From Eucommia ulmoides (lineage: Eukaryota; Streptophyta; Magnoliopsida; Garryales; Eucommiaceae), in contig CM028330.1 in NCBI GenBank assembly GCA_016647705.1, forward strand, positions 33,741,534 to 33,805,533: 64,000 nucleotides of DNA. The letters are read 5' to 3'. The position numbers and the translations under genes were made by a program. Shown in pieces: positions 44,706 to 55,900 of the stretch. The stretch's first letter is position 1. Each line of letters begins with the position of its first letter. Under the pieces are notes generated by a model. The model had not been told where the DNA came from. It did not search any database and saw only the letters and a list, made by a program, of their open reading frames with translations.

Positions 44706-46160
44706 GCGTCAAAAAAATTAAAAATTGGATATTTTTTTTTTAAAATTAAAATTTTAGTTATGAATATAAAAAATAATTAAAATAGTTTACAGTAGATATT
44801 CACGGGCCTGCGTACTGGGGCGGACATAAACCTAAGTTTACTAAATTAATTGTTGTGTGAACGCTATTTTTAAAAAATTCACCTATATGATATATGTTTT
44901 AATTTTTAAATGTACCGTGATAAAAATATTGTGTGTTTTATTTTTATTATTATTATTATTATTTTAAATAGTACTCTTCCACCGTTGGTGCATAGATCGC
45001 CTTCCGCTATAAAGGCATTGAAGACAATTAAAGTAGGTTTTGAGCCATTATTAAACTAATGCTAAAGCTAATAACAACAATGTGTCGTAATGGATAGTGA
45101 GAAGGCTCTTTTCTCCCCACGCACACAATCAATTTTTTTCACCCACTTGCTTATATTAAATTAAAGTAATAGTAAATGCAAATGGGTCTATTCAGCTTGA
45201 AAAATCAGACACACAAGCTACGCAAAAACAAAAAAAAAAACAGCTGGCATAAGGCTCACCTACTTGCTAGCTACATAAGCAGAAAAGGCCAAATCAGCGG
45301 TATTAAAGCATCGAAATTAACTTTTCATTTTATTACTATTTCTTTCCTATTTTAAATCTTCGGTTGAAGTTTTTACTCTGAATTTGTTTCGTTTTCAAAA
45401 TTGACCTGGAATTTTACGCTGCTGCGTTTGCTGCGCTGAAATGGAATAGATTAAAATAAAATAATAATAGAATTAAAATTAGTATAATAATAAAATGATC
45501 ATTACCACTTTTATATTTGTTAAAAAAATGGATTACATGTATTATTTAAATGATATTAAAGAATAAAATAATAATTTAATTAATTTTTCAAACGGTGCAA
45601 TAGTTAATTTAATTAAATTTTATTCCAATTCAAATATTTGGTTACTATTTTGTTTTATTTTTTGGCTGATGAATAATTAAAATCTAGTCTCATGTAATTG
45701 GAATTAATCAATACTAAATTTATTTTGGTATTGGTTAATCCCATATTTTGTGTAATTAGAGAACTCTTGGTACTAGAAATGAGATTTAATCTCATGTACC
45801 AAATATAGGAATGAAATGACAATTTTTATAACCATTTCAATCTTATCTCGAATCTCGTATACCAAACGCAACATTAGACTCACACAGAAAAATTAAGGGA
45901 GTTGAAATTATGAGTATTTTCTTATTTTAAATCATTGATTTTGGTTAAAGTAAAAAAAAAAAAAAATCACTTCATATGTATCATCTTGTAGAATTCAAAA
46001 ATCTAATTTATATTTATTTCTGTTTGTATTCAAATTAATCTTTTATTTTTTAACTCTAAATATGAAAAAGAAATTATTAGAAAAAAATAAAATTAATATT
46101 ATCTTTTTTAATTAATTATTATTATTCCTAAATTTAATCAAGTTAGGAAAGTTAACTATT
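44706..46160. other. AT-rich intergenic DNA
   Basis: Contains a short ATT microsatellite (about 44943-44964) and, at 45680-45870, a segment with imperfect inverted words (ATGAGATTTAATCTCAT; GGTATTGGTTAATCCCA) that looks like an old MITE. No coding potential. Confidence 0.4.
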
Positions 46161-46930
46161 GTAATAATCTTTAGAGGCATGTACCGGTAGGTCCCTTTTT
46201 CTAATTTCATTGACTAATCAAACTCAAGTGTTTTTTATTGCACCAAGAACTCCTTTCGTTCATTTCCTGACCAAAATACCCCCAATTCAATTTATCCCTA
46301 ATTTTCGTAGCTATTTTCAAAACCTTCACAACCACTGTTTTCACCCCCGCGCTATTTCGCCGCTGCCGCCGCCACTGTTCGAATTCGCCGTCGCCGTCAA
46401 TGTCGACATTGCTGTCTCTGTTCGTCTTCAATATCTCTTATTGTCGTTCCCCTTCAATGTTCGTCTTCTCCGTCGTCTTCACCTTCGCCTTCTCCGGTCA
46501 TCTTCGCCGTCGCATTCATCGTTCGAAATCGACGGTCGCAGTCGGTGTTGCCCTCGCCGATCGTCTTCGCCTTCAAAATTGACGTTGCCGTTCAAAATCG
46601 ACGTCGTCACCGATTCCTCGCCGTTGTCGTTTGAAATCCCCGTCACCGATTCTTCGTTGATTCTTCGATCCTCGCCGTTGCGGTTCGCGTTGGACGTCGT
46701 CGACGACAAAGATTAGCCGGCCGCCGCCACGAAAACACAACAGTGTTAAAAGGGTTTTCAGCTAGGGTTTCCACTTAAAAAGTGTTTGTTACATTTTCGC
46801 CCCCATATTTTAATTTAGTTTCAATTTTTGTCTTTTTTTTTTTTTTTTTTACACATTTATCTAAACTTTTAATCAATTTTATCATGCTCAAAATTTAATA
46901 AAATCAAAATCAAATTTGACAGAAATCAAA
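46160..46930 (+). other. CGCCGTCGC-rich gene-fragment-like segment
   Basis: A CT-rich leader (46235-46330) leads into a low-complexity CGCCGTC/TTCGTCTTC stretch. It is open in several frames, including one of 168 codons (46210-46716). Repetitive composition keeps all frames open, so coding is doubtful. It resembles the 5' end of a host gene carried in a transposon; the mirror end is at 48940-49380. Confidence 0.35.
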
Positions 46931-48260
46931 TGTCAAATGTAACATTGTTTAAATTTGTCCGGATACCAAACACATGAGTGTTGAATGTAACATTGTCTAT
47001 GATTCTAAAAATCAGTTTTTAGACCCTTCACAAAAAATGACTCTTCATTGTTTTCAGTTTGTGTTGAATGTAATATTGTCTAATATTGCTAAAAAAGCAA
47101 AATTCAGAATGCGTGTTGAATGTAACACCGTCTAATAGTGTTGAATGTAATACTATCTAATCGTGTTGAATGTAACATTGTCTAATATTCTCAAAAATCA
47201 ATTTTTAGAATTCAACAATTGAACCCCATTATTTTTTAGATGTGTATTAATTGCAACAATTTGAATATAACACTATCTAGTTTTGTTTTTAACGAAATCT
47301 AAACGAACCAATTTGTTTCGAAATAATATCAAACATTCATGTCAAAAAATGTAACATTGTCATACTAAAACTTCACAGATAACTTCTCATCAATCCAACC
47401 CATAGCAAATACTCGACTGAATAATATTACCAAAAATTTCAAAATTCAGAATGCGTGTTAAATGTAACACTGTCTAATTGTATTGAATATAACATTGTCT
47501 AATATTCTCAAAAATTAAATTTTAGAATTCAACAACTGAACCCCATTATTTCCGAGATGTGTGTTAATTGTAACAATTTGAATGTAACATTATCTAGTTT
47601 TGTTTTGAACGTAATCTAAATGAACCAATTTGTTTCAGAATAATATCAAACATTCATGTCCAAAATGTAACGTTGTCAGACTAAAACTTCATAGATAACT
47701 TCTCATCAATCCAAACCATAACAAATACTCGCCTGGATACCAAACAAATGCGTCTTGAATGTAACATTGTCTAAAATTTTTAAAAAATCAATTTTTAGAA
47801 TTCAACAAATGATCCCCCATTGTTTTCAGTTTGTGTTGAATGTAACACCGTCTAATATTACCAAAAATATCAAAATTCAAAGTGCGTGTTGAATGTAACA
47901 CTGTCTAATCGTGTTGAATGTAACATTGTCTATTTTAATCGTGTTGAATGCAACATTGTCTAATCGTGTTGAATGTAACATTATCTAATATTCTCAAAAA
48001 ATCATTTTTTAGAATTCAACAATTGAACCCCATTGTAACATCGTCTAATCGTGTTGAATGTAACATTGTCTAATATTCTGATTCAATGTGTGTTGAATGT
48101 CACACTTCTAAAATGTTGAGTGTTACACTTCTAAATGTGACGATGTCTACGTGTTGAATGTAAGACTCAATCCGAACATTAGGGAAAGAGAAATCAAAAA
48201 TTCAAAGTGCGTGTTGAATGTAACATTGTCGACGTGTTGAATGTAATACTATCTAAAATG
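46930..48260. repeat. Array of GTTGAATGTAACATTGTCTAA repeats with higher-order structure
   Basis: The word TTGAATGTAACA and close variants recur dozens of times, often as TCTAATCGTGTTGAATGTAAC at about 24-27 base spacing. A larger block of about 170 bases, containing ACGAACCAATTTGTTTC and AAACTTCACAGATAACTTCTC, occurs at 47263-47435 and again at about 47580-47750, offset about 317 bases. No protein motif is present. Confidence 0.8.
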
Positions 48261-48930
48261 GATTTATAAATTTTTCTTAATAAACATTTTCAATACTTCA
48301 CCCAACTGGTACCTTAGTATCATAAATTGGGAAAAGCAAGTTACAAAGATACTCAAGACATTTTCATCAAACATTGAATGCTCATGAACTGAAGAACATA
48401 AATTTCAAAAAGAAATGCATCAAAACAAACCAAAGCAATAACATCATGACGATCAATGCATGAATTTTCAAATAGCATTGAATATATTTGAAGAACATAA
48501 TTATCTCATCAGCTGAGATATCTAGTGCGATAAGAGAACAAAACAAATATCGGAAAATTGTTCTTCAATGAAGTTAGATTTTCTAATTTCCACATAATTT
48601 CAGAAAGCAAAATCAATATCAAACGAGTGAAAAAAAAAAAAAAAAAAAAAAAAAACCAAATAGAAATCCAATTCAAATTGAGAAACACAATTCTAAAAAT
48701 GCTCGAATAGTTTACTTCTACACAATACTTGTTGATTACTCCCTGAAAAGTTTCATACATTTGGAAGATTAAAGCTTCATTGATATTCATATGAATTGGT
48801 TAGTGGGGATACCTTGCCTTTGTGCTCCACATACTTGGTCTGGTAGAATCCTTTGCGTAGAATCTGAGTTCAATCAAGCAAATTGATCAAGAAATTAAAA
48901 AAAAAAAAAAAAAAAATCAAATTCGTAAGC
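48261..48930. other. AT-rich spacer between repeat array and genic-looking end
   Basis: Contains A-runs at about 48630-48653 and 48896-48916. No supported gene. Confidence 0.4.
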
Positions 48931-49380
48931 ATTTAATTCTCACAAGACCTAATTGCTTGATGCAGAAATTGATGGAAGAAACCCAAACCCTAAAATCGAT
49001 CTCTGCAATCATGGGATCGAAATCGAAATCAACAAAAATCGAAAAATCGAAATTGAAATCGACGGAGAGAGAGAAAGAGAGAGAGACAGTGCTTACACAA
49101 ATCGCAATGGGATGACGACGATGATGGCGGTGTGGACGACGACGATTGCGAAAGCTGATAACGAAGTGAAACGACAATTCCTAAAGAATATGTATCTTAC
49201 TAGTAAAGACGACGAGAGTAGTAGACGACGTCGGCGATTGCTAATGGAGACGATAGAGAAGACGGTGATGGAGAAGAGCAAGACAACGACAGAGGTCTTC
49301 ATCTGAGAGGTGAAAGCACGAATGAAAGAGAGAGAGAGCATAGGGTTAATGAGCAAGGGCAAAATAGTAATCTGACATTT
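48930..49380 (-). other. Gene-fragment-like segment, minus strand
   Basis: On the minus strand a CT-rich leader (GAGA repeats on plus at 49063-49088 and 49325-49340) precedes short frames, including one of 89 codons (49093-49362) with hydrophobic and Arg-rich stretches. Together with 46160-46930 it frames the repeat array with two outward ends that each look like a host 5' exon read inward. Function unknown. Confidence 0.3.
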
Positions 49381-50629
49381 GAAATTTTTTAAAAATGGGA
49401 CTAATCAGTTCAAATAATTACAGGAATGAGAGTTTTTACTTCAGTTATAGCTAATTGGTATTAAATGGTACATGGAAAGTAAAAACAGTACTTACTGGTA
49501 ATTGTTTCTAATCTTTATGAATTCCCTTAGAATGTATGTTACAATGTTATAATTATAAAAGTTATGTGGTTAATTAATGATTTTTTTTTTTTTTTTTTTA
49601 ATTCTAATGTTATGAATGTTTAATATGTATTTTATGAGTTCTATAATCCATTGATATGTGAGGATGAAAAAATGTATAGAGAAAAATTGATAAAATTAAA
49701 GAATATGATATTATATTTAGATATATAGAAAACAAAGAGTACAAATATGATGTTATATTTTATATATATTATTTGATGATTTTACGGACAATTGAGTTCG
49801 CAATCAGTTCCATATAGAGATGTCTTGCTTATATTGTGACACCCCTAGTTCTTTGTATCATGGGAAGAGTCGTCATTCAACAATATGCATACACAAGATG
49901 CATAACTTCTTAAGACATTATTAACACGTCTCGATCTATCAGATATGTATTTTCTCTCTATTTTGTATTTTTTTTTGTATTCTTAATTTCGAAGAGATCA
50001 AAATATGTGATATTGGCTTATTATTTTATGGAAAATATATCATTTAGTCCTCAAAAGTTATACAAATCATAGAATAGACCCCCCACTATTATAATAAAAT
50101 TTTTAGTCCTTAGATATATTTTAGAAAATAGTACCCTGTTATTTGATTATCTTTTTCTCATAATTTACGTAAAATATCATTTTGTAAAATATAGTAAGAT
50201 GTGAACATCCACAATTTTATTTTGCTATTTTCAAACATTTTAATACGTGTTAGGGCTAGTTGTGATGCTGTGAATGTTCACAATTTTTATGTTAACAATT
50301 ACGTTCCTTGTTATATTTACACGTTCTCTCTATTTTACATTCCTTTGTTATATTTACGAAAATAACATTTATGTTACTTTGTTTATGAATATTCATACTA
50401 CTATTAAAATAGAGGGGGAAAAGTGTTAAAAAATTAAAATTAAAACTAAAGTCGACTAAGAACAAAAAATCAAATATTGAAAATAAACCCTAAGATCAAC
50501 AAAAACAAACCAGTATGAACATTCATCAATCATAATAAATTATTACCAAAAACAAAACTAATATGAATGTTTACCACTAAAATGAACTTTCACAAAATAA
50601 ATAAATAAATAAAAGTTCTATATGATAGA
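49381..50629. other. AT-rich intergenic DNA
   Basis: Starts with TTTTAAAAATGGGACTAATC, possibly a transposon end. TGTGACACCCC at 49835 resembles the complement of a chromoviral LTR 3' end, but no matching other end was found. No gene. Confidence 0.35.
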
Positions 50630-51185
50630 GTGCTAAGGCCCAAGGCATACCTTCCTTAGTTGGGGTGATGTCAGGAGCAACTCTTTTTTGAGTGATATTG
50701 TTTGGAACAATAGTCTGCCTCGAGGGTAGTAATCGTGTTCAGTATAGCATGTATTGTAGCTTCTGTGTATGGTAGAGTGTTAGCTAGGAAAAATTATGCG
50801 TACCAACTAGACCCCTTCCTCCAATATTTGTAAACGAGGGAAGACTTGTTTGAGAAATGTTTTCCTGAATCTCAACCCATTATCATTATTGTTGCCGATT
50901 TGGTAGGATATGGTGCAATGGGTCATTATTCTAGGAGTAATACCGACTATTTCCTTAATGAGGGAAAGGCATTATAACTTCCCCCGAGCGGAAATGACGG
51001 TGTCAACGTGTCTTGGGGTTGATACCAAATCGGGGTAAAGTGCTAAGGCCCAAGGCATGCCTTCCTTGGTTGAGGAGATGTCAGGAGCAACTCTTTTTCG
51101 AGAGTGATATTGTTTGGAAGAGTAGTCTGTGTCGAGGGTAGTGATCATGTTCGGTGTAGCATGTATTATAGCTTTTTGTGTATGG
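50630..51185. repeat. Pair of ~145-bp direct repeats, offset 410 bp
   Basis: Copies at 50630-50772 and 51040-51185 share GTGCTAAGGCCCAAGGCAT, GATGTCAGGAGCAACTCTTT and GAGTGATATTGTTTGGAA, with several substitutions. The intervening 267 bases are unique within the window. Could be a decayed tandem duplication or short LTR-like ends. Confidence 0.7.
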
Positions 51186-51628
51186 CACTTGCATGGTGAA
51201 CATGTGACGATAATTTGGACCTAATTAAGATTTCCCTTCATCAATCATCATAATTTTAATTTGAATACTTTTCAACACAGAAGGAAACTGAATGATATTT
51301 GACCAAAATAATAAGTAGTTGACCTATATTTTTTAAATGACAAGTAAAGTTTGGAGTTATGTGTCAAATGACAAAGGAAGTAAATTGTAAAACCCCGGGT
51401 CAGTGAGTTTAACAATCGTTCTACATTGGTCCAACTTGTTAACATCCTTTATTTATTTATATATATATACACAAAAAAAGAGTCGCGATTCAATATTGGT
51501 GACATTTTGCCCCCTCCCTAGTGGCTCTTTTTCAGAACAAATTGGACAAATTGGAACAATTGTCAAATTTTATGGCTTTTAGTGTTCAAATCGAAATGAT
51601 AATGACAAAATTGATAGAAACACTAAAC
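51186..51628. other. Intergenic, AT-rich
   Basis: Unremarkable apart from a short TATATATATA stretch near 51461. No gene or repeat boundary supported. Confidence 0.35.
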
Positions 51629-52015
51629 TTAGGGTTTGGTTAGAAAGATCGAAAAGGAAAGAAAATAAGAGGATAAAAATTTTATCTATTGTGAAAGGAA
51701 AATTATTTTTCCTAATGTTATTTGGTTGAAAAAGAAAATGAAAGAAGGGAAAATAATTCATTTTAATATAATTTATTATTTTATCCTCATCTATTACAAA
51801 AATAAATTAAAAAATTTATTATTAAGGGTATAATTGTAATTTTAATATCTTTAACTATTTTCCTTCAATTTTCGTCCAAAATTTGTGAGGAAAAAAAAAT
51901 TGTCTCGAAAATTATATTTTATCCATTCTATTTTCTTTTCTCTTCCATTTTTCATCTAACCAAACATGATTTATTTTTTATTTTTTATTTTATCCTACCA
52001 AACGCACCCTCAACC
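51629..52015. mobile_element. MITE-like element
   Basis: The left end reads TTAGGGTTTGGTTAGAAAG. The right end complement reads TTGAGGGTGCGTTTGGTAGG. Such 'GGG-x-GTTTGGT' ends around about 380 AT-rich bases are common for plant MITEs of the hAT or PIF/Harbinger groups. Target duplication uncertain. Confidence 0.4.
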
Positions 52016-52440
52016 CTTAAGATACAAAGTGTGAAATTAATTTTCCCACTGGAGTTACTTTTTTCGGTTGGAGTTGTATTGGCGGGTGAGCCCCCTATTG
52101 GCTAAGCTATCTGCTGGATGGCGCAAGAAAAATTGGACACCATCCGCGACTCTTAGCAAGGCCGCTAGCGAGTCATAGAATGGGAAGTGCCATTACAAAA
52201 ATAACAAATTGGCATAAATGAAAGGGAAAATTTTGGGAGTGTTTTTGTTTTTGTTTTCCATTTCTAAAATTAAGAATGAAATAGTACGAAAATTTTAAAA
52301 AATGCAATTTTTTTTTGTCTCATTTTTTTTTTTTTTTCTATTTTCAAATAAGGAAAAAATTACTTCTCATTTTCATTTTTATTTTCATGATGAGAAAACA
52401 AAAATGAGTGTCATAATGGAATTAAGAGTTCATAATGTAT
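52016..52440. other. Intergenic upstream of the NLP gene
   Basis: A GC-richer patch at 52080-52190 includes an imperfect stem (GACTCTTAGC with GCTAGCGAGTC). The rest is T-rich. No gene. Confidence 0.35.
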
Positions 52441-52555
52441 GGGTGCGATTATACCAGTATTAATGCCAACAGATCCCATCAGAACTCCGTAGTTAAATGT
52501 GCTCAAATGAGAATAGTATTAGGATGAGTGATCTCTGAAAAGTCCACGTGTTAAA
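52441..52555 (+). pseudogene. 5S rRNA pseudogene
   Basis: The segment aligns by eye to plant 5S rRNA over its whole length. GGTGCGATTATACCAGTATT matches the 5' part, and GATCCCATCAGAACTCCGTA, TAGTATTAGGATGAGTGATC and AAGTCCACGTGTT match the internal control region and 3' part. Differences are mostly C-to-T and G-to-A. An A-rich tract (AAAAATAAAAAAATAAAAATAAAA) follows directly. A single decayed copy with an A-rich tail suggests retroposition rather than part of a 5S array. Confidence 0.85.
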
Positions 52556-52746
52556 AATAAAAAAATAAAAATAAAAGTCACAATGTGTAATTTATCCCGC
52601 TTCTTTTCTTTACTACATTCATTTACATTGCCATCCACAAAACTTTGAATGCAGTACGTGCAATTATCCCATTTCATTTTCTTTATCTTCCTACGTTGTA
52701 AATGTCAAAGGGGGTAAAAAGAAAAAGAAAAAGAAAAAGAAAAGAA

Positions 52747-52752
52747 TATATA
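52747..52752 (+). promoter_or_regulatory. Candidate TATA box of the NLP gene
   Basis: TATATA within GAATATATACTC, about 190 bases upstream of the chosen ATG and just after a GAAAAA-type microsatellite (52722-52744). It would place transcription start near 52780, which favours the ATG at 52939 over an upstream in-frame ATG at 52702. Confidence 0.35.
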
Positions 52753-52938
52753 CTCAGTCGTTGGAAGCAAGTGCAGCAGAGGATCATCTCTCTTTTATTT
52801 TATCCGTTGTGTTGCAAGCAGTACCAACTAATAGATTCCAATTCTGCGGATTCACAGTCGCCGATTAACCCCCATCCTTCTCTCTCCTCTTCCCTTGTAC
52901 CACACGGATTGACGTTCCAGAAATCTCACCACAAAAAA

Positions 52939-55900
52939 ATGCCGGAACCGGAGGAAGAATATCGGCGGTATTTTCCTCTCAAGTACGTGACTACGCCGGC
53001 GCCGACTTCGGCACCACCACACGCGGTGGTGGATAGAGAGTCGCCGATGATGGATCTCGATCTCGATCTCGACGCGTCCTGGCCTTTCGATCAGATATTC
53101 GGTTCTAACCCTATGTCGCCTTTTGTAATATCCAACTCCGAGCAACCTTGTTCTCCTCTCTGGGCTTTTTCCGACGATAACGCCGAAAAAGTATCCGGAA
53201 ATGTCACCGGCAGTCTTCATATCTCCGAATACCCTAGGCTTCTTTCTTGTAAGCTTTATCTTTGATTCAGCTTGACGTAATTGGATAGTTGATTATTCGG
53301 AGTCTTTGAGAGTATTTTACTTTCATATTTCGATTATTCCCATTATTTTCTATTTGAATTTCGTTGATTTTGCTGTTCTAGAACTGTTCTCTATAAAGTT
53401 ATTAGTTCTTAGTGTATTTGACCAATTTCTGATTAGAAGTGATACTAAATTCACTAATTAAGTTGATGTTTCGTTAATTTCAGCTTCTTGTTGACTTGGG
53501 TTAGCTAAATCATTTTTATACTTTTATATGTGCGAGAGGTTTCTTATTTTTCACTCACACCCTATCCTCCCCCCTCCCCCACCCCCCAAAAGAAAAAAAC
53601 CGTATCTAATCGCAACTTTTTGGATTCATTCAAAAAAGCTTCTTTAGTTTGTTTTTCTTAATGTGAAGTTGCAGCCGAGAAGCTGATTGGGAAAATAATT
53701 TTCTTTCTCCAAACTAAACTAAAAGCTTTGCTTTGTACCGTTTACTTGCTGAACTGATATTTTTCTGTTACTAAGACCCAAATAATTGAACAGGGCTTCA
53801 GATGCCTTAATAGATCATTTCTTTTTGTTTTTTCTTATTCATATGAAAAAACAAATGAAAACAAAAACAGTGCTGGAACACAATACTTTGTGGTTGATTA
53901 TTATCTTCTCTCTTGTTGTGCCTTTGGAATTAAGCTGCAGACCTTGTTCTCATATTTTCTGGGAGGTTTTTTGTTTCTATGTATTGCTAAAATGCTTTGT
54001 TCATATCTGGATACGTCTAGATAATGTACATCAAATACTCTTTTTTATCTTTCTTACTGTAGAAAATCTTTCTTAATGAAGAAAAGTAAAGTATTGGAAA
54101 TTTCCAATTAACTTGATTTCATCACACCATCACACTATTAGTACATCTTGTAGATTATGAAACCAGCCCAAGGTTCATTAATATGTATTTGGCTTTGCAT
54201 TTCCGACAAAAAAAGGTAATCCTGACTGTGGAGCTGAAAAAACATCTGGGAATGATGATAAAAGAAGGGCACCTCCGATTCTAGGATTGATGCCACTAGA
54301 TTATCCAGATGTTTCTTATGTGATTAAGGAAAGGATGATACAGGCACTTCGGTACTTCAAAGAATCCACTGAACAACATGTTCTTGCTCAGGTTTGGGCC
54401 CCTGTGAAAAATGGTGGTCGGTATGTACTCACAACATCAGGGCAACCTTTTGTTCTTGACCCTAGTAGTAATGGGCTTCATCAGTATAGAATGGTCTCTC
54501 TGATGTATATGTTTCCTGTGGATGAGGAGAGTGATGGTGTCCTTGGCCTTCCTGGCCGCGTGTTCCGACAGAAGTTGCCAGAGTGGACTCCGGATGTGCA
54601 GTATTACTCCAGCAAAGAGTATCCACGGCTTAATCATGCTCAACATTACAATGTTAGAGGAACCCTGGCTTTGCCAGTGTTTGAGCCTTCTGGACAGTCG
54701 TGTGTCGGTGTTCTGGAGTTGATAATGACTTCACAAAAGATTAATTATGCTCCTGAGGTTGATAAAGTCTGCAAGGCACTTGAGGTTAGTTTCTTTTTTC
54801 CTTATTTGGCATTATCATTGCAATATTCTTTTTCTGCTGGAGCATCTGATGTACATAGAGTTTTTAGTTTGTATTTCATAATATATATACTAGCCGGAGT
54901 ATAAATTGTGCTTAAGACACTATTTTAAACCAACCATAACACCACCTAAAAAACTTAGAGAGGACAACAAATAATAATACATTGTGTGGGGGGAAAAAAG
55001 CATGATGAGTGTCAATATCCCACCAAATCCTCTCAAGAGAGGTAAGATTGACACTTGCACATGAAATATTCTATTTTTGTTGCAACAATTTGAGAAATCA
55101 AATAATTTTTTGAAAATAACATTGTTTGGGATTAATTGAGAGAGAGAGATTGCGAGAACAACAGGGTGCAGCAAAAGGCACGGGTTTCTGCTGAGATCAT
55201 AGGCTGAATTATAGAGATAGAAGAAGAACCCACTGAGGGATTGTTGTTCGATCGACAGAGAGAGAGAGAGTGGTGAGGGCTGATAGCGAGAGAGGCGGAA
55301 AATTTTGTAGGGTTTGAAAAATTTAAAAGGGAAGAGGGGAATGTGGGCTCTTTCCGTTGTTGGAGTGGAAAAATGAAAAGGAAGAATGGAAGCATGCCAA
55401 AATTTTAATTTCAGGAGAATGAAATTAAATTTTTAATTAATTCCTTAATTGAGATTGAAATTGACCTTTTAATTAATTCCGTAGTTAAGATTTAGTTTAC
55501 TTTGACTTTTAATCTTGTTCGTTCATTATCTTAAAAGCGATCTGGTTGAAAATATCTCATGACAACATGTGTACCCTTCTGTTTTATATAATGGATATAT
55601 TTCTTCAGCTAACTGTTCATTTTTATTTCTAGTTATACTGCTTCTTGAATCTTGAATGTGATCCGTAATGATACTTCAGAAAGGGTTGCGTAACTGCACC
55701 TTTGCACTCTAATTTAGTGGATCTAGAACAAATATGATCTTCCCATATCTTCATTGTGTTCCTTAGTCGTCATTTGTATCATTTATGCATGGATGCTGCT
55801 GGTTGAAACATACTGTCAAAGGCATGATAATTTTCATATCGTTGATGGTGATGGAACAATTGGTTGCGATATTTAGTGTTAGGTGGTAATCATTTTGCCA

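Noticed and set aside
46210..46716. 168-codon ORF as a host gene
   Set aside because: It is open because of CGCCGTC/TTC low-complexity sequence, which is open on both strands, and has no domain.
46930..48260. CRISPR-like or protein-coding repeats
   Set aside because: Repeat spacing varies, higher-order duplication is present and all frames contain stops.
49835..50629. Solo chromoviral LTR starting TGTGACACCCC
   Set aside because: Only one end resembles an LTR; no second end or duplication could be found.
52441..52555. Functional 5S rRNA gene
   Set aside because: Too many substitutions, single copy and an A-rich tail; better called a pseudogene.
52702..52938. Using the upstream ATG at 52702 as the NLP start
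   Set aside because: The extension is low-complexity and unlike the family. The likely TATA box is downstream of it, and the ATG at 52939 begins the conserved N-terminus.
53786..54076. ORF in NLP intron 1
   Set aside because: It is AT-rich, lacks homology and lies between well-supported splice sites.
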